Positions 9,283 through 18,026 of a stretch of DNA of 64,000 nucleotides are shown here, in pieces. The DNA is taken from positions 124,001 to 188,000 of the forward strand of contig NZ_ANHY01000008.1 in the NCBI RefSeq assembly GCF_000315795.1, written 5' to 3'. The number at the start of each line of letters is the position of its first letter. Position 1 is the first letter of the stretch. The notes under the pieces are model-generated. The model was not told where the DNA came from, did not search any database, and worked only from the letters and a program-made list of their open reading frames with translations. This DNA comes from Caenispirillum salinarum AK4. GTDB taxonomy: Bacteria > Pseudomonadota > Alphaproteobacteria > Rhodospirillales > Rhodospirillaceae. Made by a program: the position numbers and the translations under genes.

Positions 9283-9801
9283 ATGACCAAGAAGACAACG
9301 GCCAACAAGCTGGGCGCGCTTGCCACCGCCCTGTCCGATGCCATGGCGGAGGGGTTCGGGGACCTGTCGCCGAGCGCCGCTGCGGCCATTCTCACCCTGC
9401 GCCAGACCGAGACGCTGGGCACGACGGAACTCGCGGATGTCGTGGGCCTGTCGCAGCCGGCCTGCACGCGCATGATCGACCGCCTGGTCGCCGACAAGCT
9501 GGCGGAACGCCGCCCGGCGCAAGGCCGCATGGTGCCCATCACGCTCACCGACCAGGGCCGGCGGCTGGGGGAACTGATCCAGGCGCGGCGCCTGGGTGTG
9601 CTGCGCGGCCTGACCGACGGGCTGGACAAGAAGGACCGCAAGGAGCTGGACCGCCTGCTGGAGAAGCTGCTCGCCGGTATCGCCGCAACCAGCGACACGC
9701 CGCGCCGCGCCTGCCGTCTGTGCGACATGCGCGTGTGTGACGGCAAAGGCTGCCCCCATACCGTCGCAATGCCCGCGCCGGCGGCGGGCGCGGCGGAATA
9801 G
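9283..9801 (+). CDS. MarR family transcriptional regulator with C-terminal Cys cluster
   Basis: About 172 residues. The central winged helix-turn-helix is clear: ILTLRQTETLGTTELADVVG, then the recognition helix region SQPACTRMIDRLVADKLAER and the wing RMVPITLTDQGRRL. The C-terminal 35 residues hold five cysteines (CRLCDMRVCDGKGC pattern), which suggests metal or redox sensing (inference). Two in-frame ATGs, at 9268 and 9283, are possible; the first lies inside the palindrome, so the second is preferred. No strong ribosome site is seen for either. Confidence 0.85.
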   Translation: MTKKTTANKLGALATALSDAMAEGFGDLSPSAAAAILTLRQTETLGTTELADVVGLSQPACTRMIDRLVADKLAERRPAQGRMVPITLTDQGRRLGELIQARRLGVLRGLTDGLDKKDRKELDRLLEKLLAGIAATSDTPRRACRLCDMRVCDGKGCPHTVAMPAPAAGAAE

Positions 9802-9951
9802 CCCGCACCGGAGCATCGGCGGTCATCGGCGCATGACGCGCTCCCGCGCCTTCAATTCGCCTTGAACGATTGCCAGGATTGCACCGGCGTGCGTCCCGTG
9901 GTCCTCTTGGGCCGCGCCCTACCTCTGTCGTTCGTCAGGAGCCCTTACGCC

Positions 9952-10926
9952 GTGTTGCGATCCGCCATCGACCGCCTGCCCCTGGACCGTCTGCCCCTCG
10001 ACCGCATGCCGCGCGGCCGGGTGATGACCGGCATCCTCATCGTGGTGCTGCTGGTGGCGCTGTATTACCCGATCGGCATGGTCCTGACCAACGAGATCAA
10101 CGACGACGTCGCCTACACGCCGGCGGAAGCCTTCCAGGTGGACGGCGGCAGCCAGGCCGTCAGCATGGCCGCGGCGCTGATCCACCGCGAGATCGACGAG
10201 ACGACGTGGGTCGCCAACAAGCCCTGGCTGTTCCCCGGCTCGGCGCTGGACAACATGCCGAACTATCAGATCGGCCTGATGTACGCCATTTCCCGGTTCG
10301 CCATCGAGATGACCGACAGCCTGGGCCGCACGCGCGGCTCCAGCCAGGCCGACGCCGACCTGGACCGGGCGTCGGGCCTGCTCAAATACGACGGCACCAT
10401 CTGGGTGTGGGAGCCCTCGACCAGCCTGCTGCCCACGGCCAGCGCGACCAAGCAGTACGCCGCCGGCCAGAGGGCCCTGATGAGCTACAACCAGCGACTC
10501 GCGGCCGGCGAGGCGGTCTACGACAAGCGCGCCGACAACCTGATCGCCTTCCTCGACCGCGTCGCGGCCGACCTGGGTTCGTCGTCCGCGGCCCTGGATG
10601 CCCGTGCCACGGAAAGCGACGCCGGCTATTTCGACGCCCTGGCCGACGACATCTTCTATTCCGTGAAGGGCCGGCTGTACGGCTACACCATGCTGCTGGA
10701 CGCCGTCGGCCGCGATTTTTCCGACGTCATCGCCGAGAAGAACGTCGGCCAGGCCTGGGACCAGATGCTCGCCAGCATGCGGTCGGCGGCGGTGATGGAC
10801 CCGCTGGTGGTCGCCAACGGGGCCAACGACGGGCTCATCGTGCCCAGCCACCTGACGGCCCAGGGCTTCTACCTGCTGCGCGCCCGCACCCAGCTGCGCG
10901 AGGTCGCCAGCATTCTCGCCAAATAA
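9952..10926 (+). CDS. DUF2333 family inner-membrane protein
   Basis: About 324 residues, single N-terminal membrane helix (TGILIVVLLVALYYPIGMVL, roughly residues 24-43) followed by a large, mostly helical periplasmic domain with the DUF2333 segments NKPWLFPGSALDNMPNYQIG and WVWEPSTSLLPT. Function unknown. The start is uncertain: AGGAG at 9937-9941 points to GTG 9952 or TTG 9955 rather than the ATG at 9862. A PLDRLPLDR-type short repeat lies before the helix. Confidence 0.85.
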   Translation: MLRSAIDRLPLDRLPLDRMPRGRVMTGILIVVLLVALYYPIGMVLTNEINDDVAYTPAEAFQVDGGSQAVSMAAALIHREIDETTWVANKPWLFPGSALDNMPNYQIGLMYAISRFAIEMTDSLGRTRGSSQADADLDRASGLLKYDGTIWVWEPSTSLLPTASATKQYAAGQRALMSYNQRLAAGEAVYDKRADNLIAFLDRVAADLGSSSAALDARATESDAGYFDALADDIFYSVKGRLYGYTMLLDAVGRDFSDVIAEKNVGQAWDQMLASMRSAAVMDPLVVANGANDGLIVPSHLTAQGFYLLRARTQLREVASILAK

Positions 10927-10960
10927 GACCGCACGCGACGAAGAGGGAGGGGAAGACGTC

Positions 10961-11377
10961 ATGCCCCTGATCGAGTGAAAGGCCGGCTACAGCGTCGGCC
11001 AGCCGGACCTGGACGCCGACCACGAAAACCTGGTCGAGCTGATCAACACGCTGCATGAATCCTGGGAAAACGGCGAGGACCTGGATGTCCTGCACGGCAT
11101 CTTCGGCGAGCTGCTGATGTACACGGACTATCACTTCCAGCGCGAGGAACGCCTGCTGGAGGAGATGGCCTATCCCGCCCTGGACAAGCAGCGCGAGGAG
11201 CACGCCGCGTTGCGCGCCCGCGTCCAGGACTTCCGCGCCCGCCACCTGGCGGAGCCCAACCCGGTCCTGACCGTCGAGATCGAGGATTTCCTGAAAACCT
11301 GGATGATGAGCCACATCCTGGAAGAGGACATGCGCTACAAGCCATTGTTCGAGGCTCCGACGTCTTCTGGCGCCTAA
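10961..11377 (+). pseudogene. Bacteriohemerythrin with in-frame TGA at the conserved Trp codon
   Basis: Reading from ATG 10961, preceded by AGGGAGG, the frame gives MPLIE, then TGA at 10976-10978, then a complete hemerythrin of normal length. Family members have Trp at this point (an IEW motif), so one TGG to TGA change explains it. Iron-ligand segments are visible: DADHENL, YTDYHFQREE, QREEHAAL and MSHILEED. In the third segment the first His of the usual HxxxH pair is Gln, so one iron ligand is missing too. The first ATG after the TGA, at 11117, would lose the first ligand. The gene is probably dead or read through; a sequencing error cannot be excluded. Confidence 0.75.
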
Positions 11378-12192
11378 CGCCGCCACGCCAGCACGGTGAA
11401 GTCGTGGCTGCTGTAGCGGGCCAGAAGGCTCACCCGTGCCGCACCCAGCTTGCGTTCGGCGAAGGCGGCCCAGTGGTCGGGGTCGGCGTAGTACAGGCCG
11501 CCGTCGTCGGGGCGGGTGTGGCGGCCGTGGATGTTCAGCATGTTGAACGCCAGCCCCCGTCGCGATTGCGCCCACAGCCCCTTCAGCACATCGCCGCAGT
11601 GCAGTTCCCAGTCCGGGTCCGGCACGTCCAGCTTCATGCCGAAGGTGCCCGAGGCGAAGGAGTAGTCCGCCTCCTCGGTCGCTTCTCCGGCCATGTAGAA
11701 GGCCGCGCGCGGGTCGCTGACGGTTCGCCGCGCCGACTCGATCATGCGCTCCGACAGGTCGTAGCCGATGTAGCGCGCCTCCGGCGCGAGCCAGCGGCGG
11801 CGGTCCAGCCACTCGAACAGGGGGCCGTAACCGCATCCCAGGTCGTTGATGGTGACCGCCCCGCGCGGCCGGCGCCACAGGCGGCCGCGCCGTACCACGT
11901 CGGGCTCGAACAGGCGCGCCAGCTGGACGAACCGCAGGTGCTGGCCCCGCCGGCTGTGCCACAGGGCGGCGCGGGCCGTGCGGCCGTGCAGGCCGAACGT
12001 CCAGTCGTAGGTGGCGGCGATGCGCAGGTACAACTCGCGCCGGCTGTCGGTCATGCCCGGAAAGACCAGTTCCCCGACGGCTTTGGCGAACGGCGTGCGG
12101 GCGCCGTCGCCGCACAGGTCGGGGTCGCGGGCGGGCTCGGCCGGGCGCGGGGCGTCGGGTTCGGGCATGGTGTCTGGCATCCGGTCGCTCAT
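11374..12192 (-). CDS. Class I SAM-dependent methyltransferase
   Basis: 272 residues. A Rossmann methyltransferase core begins near residue 113 with INDLGCGYGPLFEWL, the S-adenosylmethionine loop, followed by an acidic residue at the end of beta 2 (YIGYDLSERMIESAR) and a later GLAFNMLNIHG strand. The first 60 residues are Pro/Ala-rich and then helical. The substrate is not evident. It is convergent with the hemerythrin gene; the two stop codons overlap by four bases. Confidence 0.85.
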   Translation of the reverse strand: MSDRMPDTMPEPDAPRPAEPARDPDLCGDGARTPFAKAVGELVFPGMTDSRRELYLRIAATYDWTFGLHGRTARAALWHSRRGQHLRFVQLARLFEPDVVRRGRLWRRPRGAVTINDLGCGYGPLFEWLDRRRWLAPEARYIGYDLSERMIESARRTVSDPRAAFYMAGEATEEADYSFASGTFGMKLDVPDPDWELHCGDVLKGLWAQSRRGLAFNMLNIHGRHTRPDDGGLYYADPDHWAAFAERKLGAARVSLLARYSSHDFTVLAWRR

Positions 12193-12375
12193 CGGCGCAA
12201 AGGTGGCAGGGCCTCAGCCGCCGGGCAAGTCCGGCGCTTGACGCGGGGACGGCTTCTCACGAAATATGGTCTTGCCGCGATGCCGCAATGGTCGGATCGC
12301 CGCGCGGACCACCCGGCTTCGGGCGCCGACAGGGCCCTTCGCCGGTACTCGCTCAGGATCGAGGAGAACGCGACC

Positions 12376-12870
12376 GTGACCCGCCTTTCCGTATTCAACA
12401 GCCCGCTGCTGCTGGGGTTCGACCAGTTCGAGCGTGTGCTCGACCGGGTCGCCAAAAGCTCGGCGGAAGGCTATCCGCCCTACAACATCGAGCAGATCGG
12501 CGAGAACGGGTTGCGCATCACGCTGGCCGTTGCCGGCTTCGCCGAAGAGGACCTGAGCGTCACCACCGAGGACAACCAGTTGGTGATCCGGGGCCGTCAG
12601 TCGCGCGACGACAGCGACCGCGTCTATCTGCATCGCGGAATCGCCACGCGCCAGTGGCAGCGCAGCTTCGTGCTGGCGGAAGGGATCGAGGTCAAGGGCG
12701 CCTGGCTGGACAACGGCCTGCTCAACATCGACCTGGAGCGCCCCATGCCCGAGCCGAAGGTGTGCCAGATCAAGATCCAGACCAAGGGAGACAGTCTCAA
12801 GGGCGAGGGTTCCACCCGCACCATAGACGTCGATCCGCGCCTGCGCGCGCCCGACGACGACGACGCCTGA
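12376..12870 (+). CDS. Hsp20 family small heat-shock protein
   Basis: 164 residues with the alpha-crystallin domain of IbpA-like chaperones: PPYNIEQIGENGLRITLAVAGF, DNQLVIRGRQ, and the closing GAWLDNGLLNIDLER. The GTG at 12376 follows a GAGGAG site. Holds unfolded proteins as oligomers. Downstream lies a DUF1150 gene, a pairing that recurs in alphaproteobacteria. The C-terminal tail is acidic and lacks a clear I-x-I oligomerization motif. No ROSE-type thermometer was identified in the leader by eye. Confidence 0.92.
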   Translation: MTRLSVFNSPLLLGFDQFERVLDRVAKSSAEGYPPYNIEQIGENGLRITLAVAGFAEEDLSVTTEDNQLVIRGRQSRDDSDRVYLHRGIATRQWQRSFVLAEGIEVKGAWLDNGLLNIDLERPMPEPKVCQIKIQTKGDSLKGEGSTRTIDVDPRLRAPDDDDA

Positions 12871-13070
12871 CGCCCCATGCGCCGCCCGCGCGGCGGCGCC
12901 GCGACGCAGCTTTCCGCCTTGCCGGGAATAGCCGTCGCGCCCACGGAAGGATCGGCCCGGCGAACGGAGTCCGGAAACCTTTCGTTCACTTCATAAGAGA
13001 TAGAATGAACGGGTCGCCTGGAAGGCCCGCCGGCCCAAGAGGCCTCGGCGACCAAGGAACGAGGGACACC

Positions 13071-13313
13071 ATGACCGAGAAGATGCAGCAGAGCCACGAC
13101 GAGTTCGGCCAGACCCCCGCCATCAGCCCCTCCGAATTGGCGGCGCTGGGTGCCGAGGACGTGGCCTACGCCAAGTTCGTCACGGACTCCGATGGCCAGG
13201 AATACTGGTCCATCCACGCCGGCGACGGCACCCAGCTGGGTGCGGCGCAGAGCCTGGACCTGGCTTGGGCGGCGATCCGCCAGAACGACCTGGAGCCGGT
13301 CAGCGTCCACTGA
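13071..13313 (+). CDS. DUF1150 family protein
   Basis: 80-residue protein with the DUF1150 core: LAALGAEDVAYAKFV and WSIHAGDGTQLG, followed by AWAAIRQNDLEPVSVH. Function unknown; frequently encoded immediately after small heat-shock protein genes in alphaproteobacteria. A 200-base gap separates it from Hsp20, in which an AT-rich stretch (TCACTTCATAAGAGATAGAATG) could hold its own promoter. Confidence 0.85.
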   Translation: MTEKMQQSHDEFGQTPAISPSELAALGAEDVAYAKFVTDSDGQEYWSIHAGDGTQLGAAQSLDLAWAAIRQNDLEPVSVH

Positions 13314-13335
13314 TCCGCGCCTTTCCGACGGAGGC

Positions 13336-13365
13336 AGGCCGCACCCGCAAGGGTGCGGCCTTTTT
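13336..13365 (+). terminator. Intrinsic terminator after DUF1150
   Basis: Perfect 11-base stem (13336-13346 with 13351-13361), GCAA tetraloop and a run of five T. Strong textbook terminator for the Hsp20-DUF1150 unit. Confidence 0.88.
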
Positions 13366-13467
13366 CGTGCGCGGCCGGAGGCGTCGCCATACCCGGCGCG
13401 TCGCGCAGCGGACGGGTAAGGCCCGGATTTGGAAGACCCGGCAGGAGTGGATCAAGCGGCGCGCCGG

Positions 13468-13953
13468 TCATCGCTGGCGCGCGGCGACAATGGCCGCCCG
13501 GCCGCGCGCTTCACCCCCCGTTGCAGGATCGCCCGGCAGGTTGTCGAAGTCGCCGCGCAGGGCCTTGAGCGCCATCCGTTCCTCGGTGATCTCGCGCTGG
13601 GTGCGCACGCCGCGGCGGCGGAAGATCGGCAGCGGCGGGCACCAGCCCTGGATGGCGTGCTGCAGCAGGAAGCCCGTCACCAGCGCCGGCAGGGCCAGGA
13701 AGCGGCGATCGACGAAGGCGCCCAGCACGGTTCCCGTCAGGGCGAGCGCCGCGGCGTTGGTTTCCAGCGTGCGCTCGATGTCCCATTCCTGTTCCAGGTC
13801 CGCCAAGCGCCGGTCGATGTCGTCCAGCCGGCCGTTCATCTCTTCCAGGCGCCGGGCGGCGTCCAGCACCCGCGCGTCGGAGGCGGCCCGGATGCGGGCG
13901 TTGACGTTGTCGGCGGTGTGGTCGGGGAGCCGTGCGGCGGTTCCGGGAATCAT
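13468..13953 (-). CDS. DUF2892-like (YgaP transmembrane type) membrane protein
   Basis: 161 residues. An N-terminal coiled coil (LEEMNGRLDDIDRRLADLEQ) precedes two membrane helices and the characteristic GWCPPLP motif of the YgaP-type transmembrane domain, then a basic cytoplasmic tail. The function of such stand-alone domains is unknown. It lies between two convergently oriented transcription units and has no operon partner. Confidence 0.65.
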   Translation of the reverse strand: MIPGTAARLPDHTADNVNARIRAASDARVLDAARRLEEMNGRLDDIDRRLADLEQEWDIERTLETNAAALALTGTVLGAFVDRRFLALPALVTGFLLQHAIQGWCPPLPIFRRRGVRTQREITEERMALKALRGDFDNLPGDPATGGEARGRAAIVAARQR

Positions 13954-14065
13954 GGATGGCCTCTTGTGCTGGCGGTGGTCCGGGCGGCACCGGTGCGAAC
14001 CGGCGTCATCCGCCGCTTAGAACGCTCCGCCGCACAAGGGGTTCACGCCTCTTCCGGCGCGGCTG

Positions 14066-15217
14066 CTACCATAGGGGCAGGGGATAGTGCAGGCCGCCGT
14101 CGGTCCACAGGGCGTTGAGGCCGCGCGGCAGGCCGAAGCGGCTGCCGTTTCCAAGGGTGCGCTCGAACAGCTCCCCATAGTGGCCGGCGGTGGCGATGGC
14201 GCGCCGGGCCCAGGCATCGTCCAGCCCGACGGCGGCGCCCGCACCGCGATCCAGGCCCAGCAGCCGCCGCGCCTCGGGCGTTTCGGCCTGCGCATCGTCG
14301 GCGGCGGCGCGGGCCTGGTCGACGCCGACGTGCTCGGCCAGCAGCAGGGCATGGATGGTGAACCGCACGATGGATTCCCAGCGCGGGTCGTCCCCGCGCA
14401 CCGCGGGCGTCAACGGCTCGCGCGAGATCATGTCGGGCAGGATCAGGTAGTCGTCGGCATCCGGCGTGCGCACGGCACGCGCCAGCATCAGCGACAGCCT
14501 GTCGCCGGTGATGAGGTCGCAGGACCGCGACAGGAAGGCGCTCCAGGTGCCGTCCTGGGTGTGGCGGCTTTCCACGGTCAGCGGCAGCCCGGTCTCGCGG
14601 ATGTAGGCCTTCAGGTTCCGCTCGGTGGTGGTGTCAGCGATGACGCAGACGCGCGCCGGCGTCGTCACGTCGTCCAGCCGTTCCATTCCCGAGCCGCGCC
14701 GCGCAATGAAGCCCTGACCGTCGTAGAGAATGGGCGTGGTGAAGGCCAGCCCGACGTCGGCTTCCCGCGTCATGGTCCAGGTCACCCCGGCCACCAGAAC
14801 GTCGACGCTGCCGTCCTGAAGCTTTTTAAAGCGGGTGGAGGCGATGAGCGACACGAACTCCACCGCGTCGGGCGAATCCAGGACGACGGCTGCCAGCGCC
14901 CGGCAGAAGTCGGCCCGGAAACCGCGCATGCGGCCCGTGTCGTCGCGCCAGGCGTATTCCGACACGGCACCGACGCCACACCGCAGGGTGCCGCGACGGC
15001 GGATGGCGTCCACGGTGCCGCCGTCGCGCGCGGACGCCGCCGTCACCGCCACCTGTACAGGCGCCGGCGCAGCAGCCGTCGGTGCGGTGCCCGCGGCGTC
15101 CGCCTTGTCCGGGGTCAGCGCCATGACCGCCAGGACGATGCCCGCCACCGCGACGGCACCGGCCAGCCACAAGGTGAAGCGGCGCCAGCGGGTGTGGGGT
15201 GACGTGCTGTTATCCAT
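14066..15217 (-). CDS. Amino-acid ABC transporter substrate-binding protein (AapJ-like)
   Basis: 383 residues. An N-terminal hydrophobic stretch (residues about 14-32) is a signal peptide or membrane anchor. The mature part is a type II periplasmic binding protein: RGTLRCGVGAVSEYAW, FCRALAAVVL, VDVLVAGVTWTMTREADVG, then GFIARRG, all typical of the AapJ/BztA branch. The start at 15217 has GAAGGAGA upstream. No permease or ATPase gene adjoins it. Instead a histidine kinase is divergent from it, so it may feed a signal rather than a transporter (inference). Confidence 0.88.
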   Translation of the reverse strand: MDNSTSPHTRWRRFTLWLAGAVAVAGIVLAVMALTPDKADAAGTAPTAAAPAPVQVAVTAASARDGGTVDAIRRRGTLRCGVGAVSEYAWRDDTGRMRGFRADFCRALAAVVLDSPDAVEFVSLIASTRFKKLQDGSVDVLVAGVTWTMTREADVGLAFTTPILYDGQGFIARRGSGMERLDDVTTPARVCVIADTTTERNLKAYIRETGLPLTVESRHTQDGTWSAFLSRSCDLITGDRLSLMLARAVRTPDADDYLILPDMISREPLTPAVRGDDPRWESIVRFTIHALLLAEHVGVDQARAAADDAQAETPEARRLLGLDRGAGAAVGLDDAWARRAIATAGHYGELFERTLGNGSRFGLPRGLNALWTDGGLHYPLPLW

Positions 15218-15377
15218 CAGGCGGTCTCCTTCCTCGAAAGGCGAAACGGATGCGCCATTTGCCTTGTTGCCGGTATGATACATAATGATGGCGTCCTGCG
15301 CTAAGGTACGATGCGGGATCGGGCCCGGACCGGCGCCGGCCGGCTCAGTACGCCATGGAAACAGGGGGCGGTAAGAT

Positions 15378-18008
15378 ATGGGCCGACGGCGGATCGGCGT
15401 CGCCTTTCGGGTCCTCGCCGCGCTGCTGCTGATCGTGGCGCTGGCGGCGGGGCTGGGCGGATTCGCACTCCATACGTTTCGGACGCTGCATGACGACGTC
15501 AGCACGCTGGCGGAGCAGCGGCTGCCGACGATCCTGGCCGCCGCCAAGCTGGACCGTCAGGCCGCGCTTCTGTCCGCCCAGGCTGCCGCGCTGATCCTGG
15601 CCGAGGGCGAGGGCGACCGGGAAACCGAGATGATGCGCATCCTCGATCTGGTCGACACGCTGGAACGCCTGATTTCCGGCCTGGAAAGGGGCAGCGCCGA
15701 CACGGGCGACGTGGCGACCATCCGCGAGGTCAAGACGGGTTTCGTCGACACCCTGCACAGGCTCAACACGCTGGTGGCGCGGCGCAACAGCCTGGAGACG
15801 GAACTCGATGCCAAGCTGACCGACGTCCTGGAGGGCGGCGGCGCGGCCCACGGTCAACCGGCGCCGCCACCGGACGCCGCCGGATACCGCTGGCACCGCG
15901 AGGCGCTCATCGCCCTGCACAGCCTGCAGGCCTCGGCCTCGGCTGAGCGTCAGTCGGACATCGACCGCGAGGAACGGCTGCTGATCGGCAGCCTGCGCCA
16001 GCTCGACGACGCCATCAGCCTGCTTCACCCCAGCGAGCGGGCCGAAGCCGCCGCCATGCGCGCCCGGCTGGCGGGCTGGGCGGACGAGGGCGAGGGCATC
16101 ATCGCCCTGCGCCGTCAGCTTCTGCAGACGCGCGACGCCATCAACGGCACCCTGAGCCGCAACCGCGCCCTGGCCGACCTTTTGGGCGCGGCCTCGACCG
16201 ACCTGTTCCACGCCGGCCAGTCGGCCGCCCGCGGCGCCACCAGCGCGGCGGCCGAACGCCTGAGCGCCGCCGAAGTGACCTATGCCGCGGTGCTGGCGAC
16301 GACGGCGCTGATCATGATCCTGACCTTCCTGTACCTGCGCGAGAGCGTCATCCTGCGCCTGCGCGGGCTCCAGACGGCCATGGCCGCGCACATCGGCGGA
16401 CGCCACGCGGCCATCCCCACCGACGGCCACGACGAAATCGCCGACATGGGCCGCAACCTGCGCTTCTTCCTTGATGTCATCGCCGCCCGCGAGTCGGAAC
16501 TGACGGAAAACGAGCAGCTGTTCCGCACCGTGGCGGTGATGGCGCCGTTCCCGCTGCTGATGCTGCGCGCGTCCGACGGCGCCATCCTGACGCGCAACCG
16601 CCGGGCCGAGGCCTGGCTGGGCCTGCCGGCGGACGGCGAGGACACGGACGCCGGCACGTCCCCCACCATCGCCGACGTTCTGCCCGACCCCGCCGACCGC
16701 GAGGCCCTGCGCACCATGGCGCCGGCCGATCCCGCCAGCGAGGGCGCCCCTCCGCTGGTCGATCGGGAGGTGCGGGTGGTCGCGGCCTCGGGCTGGGCGG
16801 GCTGGGCGCTTCTGTCGGCGGCGCCGGCAACGGTGAAGGGCGAGGCCGTGGTGCTGGTCGGGCTGGTGGACATCGCTGCCCGTCGCCAGGCCGAGCAGGC
16901 CGTGCGCGAGAGCGAGCGCAAGTACCGCGGGCTGGTGGAGAACCTGAAGAACCACGCCGTCTTCGCCCACGATCTGCGGGGCCGCTTCACCTACCTCAGC
17001 CCCTCGGCGCCCGACGTCTTCGGCCATCCGGCAGAGGAAATGGCGCGCGACTACACCGCCTTCATGCCGCCCGACGAGCTTCCCCGGTGGCAGGAGCGTC
17101 AGGAGGAGCTTCTGTCCGGCAGGCCCTTCACCCGCGCCTACGAGGCCGCCTACATCCGCGCCGACGGCAGCCGCCGCACCCTTGCGGTGGTGGAGACGGC
17201 GACGGTGGACGAGGCGGGGCACGTCACCGGCGTGGAGGGCATCGCCCACGATGTCACCGACCAGCGCAGCTATGAAAGCCATCTGCAGGCCCTGGTCCGC
17301 GAACTGGAGAAGTCCAACGCCGAATTGGCGAACTTCGCCTATGTCGCCAGCCACGACCTGCGCGAGCCCCTGCGCATGGTCAACAGCTACCTGGGCCTGC
17401 TGCGCCGGCGCCACAGCCACGAGCTGTCGGACGAGGCGCGCGAGTTCATGACCTACGCCAGCGAGGGCGCGCTGCGGATGGACCGGCTGATCCTGGACCT
17501 GCTGGAATACTCCCGTGTCGGCCGCGGCGACCGGCCGCTGGTGCCGCTCGACCTGGGGGCGCCGCTGGAGGCGGTGCGGCGCAACCTGGCACCGGCCATT
17601 CGCGAATCCGGTGCAACGGTGACCCTGCCCGAGAAAACGCCGGTGATCCTGGGCGACCGCACGGACCTGGAGCGCCTGTTCCAGAACCTGCTGGGAAACG
17701 CCATCAAGTACCGCCATCCCGACCGGGTGCCGGAAATCGTCGTGGACGTGACGCACGGGGCGGAGGGCTGGCATCTGACGGTGCGCGACAACGGCATCGG
17801 CATTCCGGCGGAGCAGGCGGAGCGTATCTTCAAGATCTTCCAGCGCCTGCACGCCCGCAGCCGCTACGACGGCAACGGCATCGGCTTGGCGGTCTGCCGC
17901 AAGGTGGTGGAGCACCACGGCGGCCGCATCTGGATGGAGCCCAACGACAGCGGCGAAGGCTCCACCTTCCACGTGATCCTGCCCGACCGCGAGCGCGCCG
18001 CGGCCTGA
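15378..18008 (+). CDS. Two-PAS sensor histidine kinase
   Basis: 876 residues. A first membrane helix (residues about 9-31), a helical periplasmic region to about 300, a second helix ending near 318 and a HAMP-like stretch come first. Two PAS domains (about 385-500 and 515-630) follow, the second with FTYLSPSAPDVFGHPAEEM. The HisKA region holds VASHDLREPLRMV with the phosphorylatable His near residue 658, and the ATPase domain has NLLGNAIKYRHP, DNGIGIP and GNGIGLA. No receiver domain and no response regulator nearby: an orphan kinase. Divergent from the periplasmic binding protein with a 160-base gap. Confidence 0.92.
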   Translation: MGRRRIGVAFRVLAALLLIVALAAGLGGFALHTFRTLHDDVSTLAEQRLPTILAAAKLDRQAALLSAQAAALILAEGEGDRETEMMRILDLVDTLERLISGLERGSADTGDVATIREVKTGFVDTLHRLNTLVARRNSLETELDAKLTDVLEGGGAAHGQPAPPPDAAGYRWHREALIALHSLQASASAERQSDIDREERLLIGSLRQLDDAISLLHPSERAEAAAMRARLAGWADEGEGIIALRRQLLQTRDAINGTLSRNRALADLLGAASTDLFHAGQSAARGATSAAAERLSAAEVTYAAVLATTALIMILTFLYLRESVILRLRGLQTAMAAHIGGRHAAIPTDGHDEIADMGRNLRFFLDVIAARESELTENEQLFRTVAVMAPFPLLMLRASDGAILTRNRRAEAWLGLPADGEDTDAGTSPTIADVLPDPADREALRTMAPADPASEGAPPLVDREVRVVAASGWAGWALLSAAPATVKGEAVVLVGLVDIAARRQAEQAVRESERKYRGLVENLKNHAVFAHDLRGRFTYLSPSAPDVFGHPAEEMARDYTAFMPPDELPRWQERQEELLSGRPFTRAYEAAYIRADGSRRTLAVVETATVDEAGHVTGVEGIAHDVTDQRSYESHLQALVRELEKSNAELANFAYVASHDLREPLRMVNSYLGLLRRRHSHELSDEAREFMTYASEGALRMDRLILDLLEYSRVGRGDRPLVPLDLGAPLEAVRRNLAPAIRESGATVTLPEKTPVILGDRTDLERLFQNLLGNAIKYRHPDRVPEIVVDVTHGAEGWHLTVRDNGIGIPAEQAERIFKIFQRLHARSRYDGNGIGLAVCRKVVEHHGGRIWMEPNDSGEGSTFHVILPDRERAAA

Positions 18009-18026
18009 GCGCGGCGCGCTCGCGGC

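Noticed and set aside
10976-10978. TGA as a sense codon for Trp in this genome
   Set aside because: TGA ends many intact genes in this window, so a genome-wide code change is excluded.
11404-12375. Long 5' extension of the Hsp20 frame
   Set aside because: It runs antisense to the methyltransferase gene, and GTG 12376 has a GAGGAG site and matches the family N-terminus.
15345-17972. An 875-codon open frame on the minus strand
   Set aside because: Antisense shadow of the histidine kinase; the kinase motifs are all on the plus strand, and the minus frame is His/Gln/Arg-rich nonsense typical of high-GC shadows.
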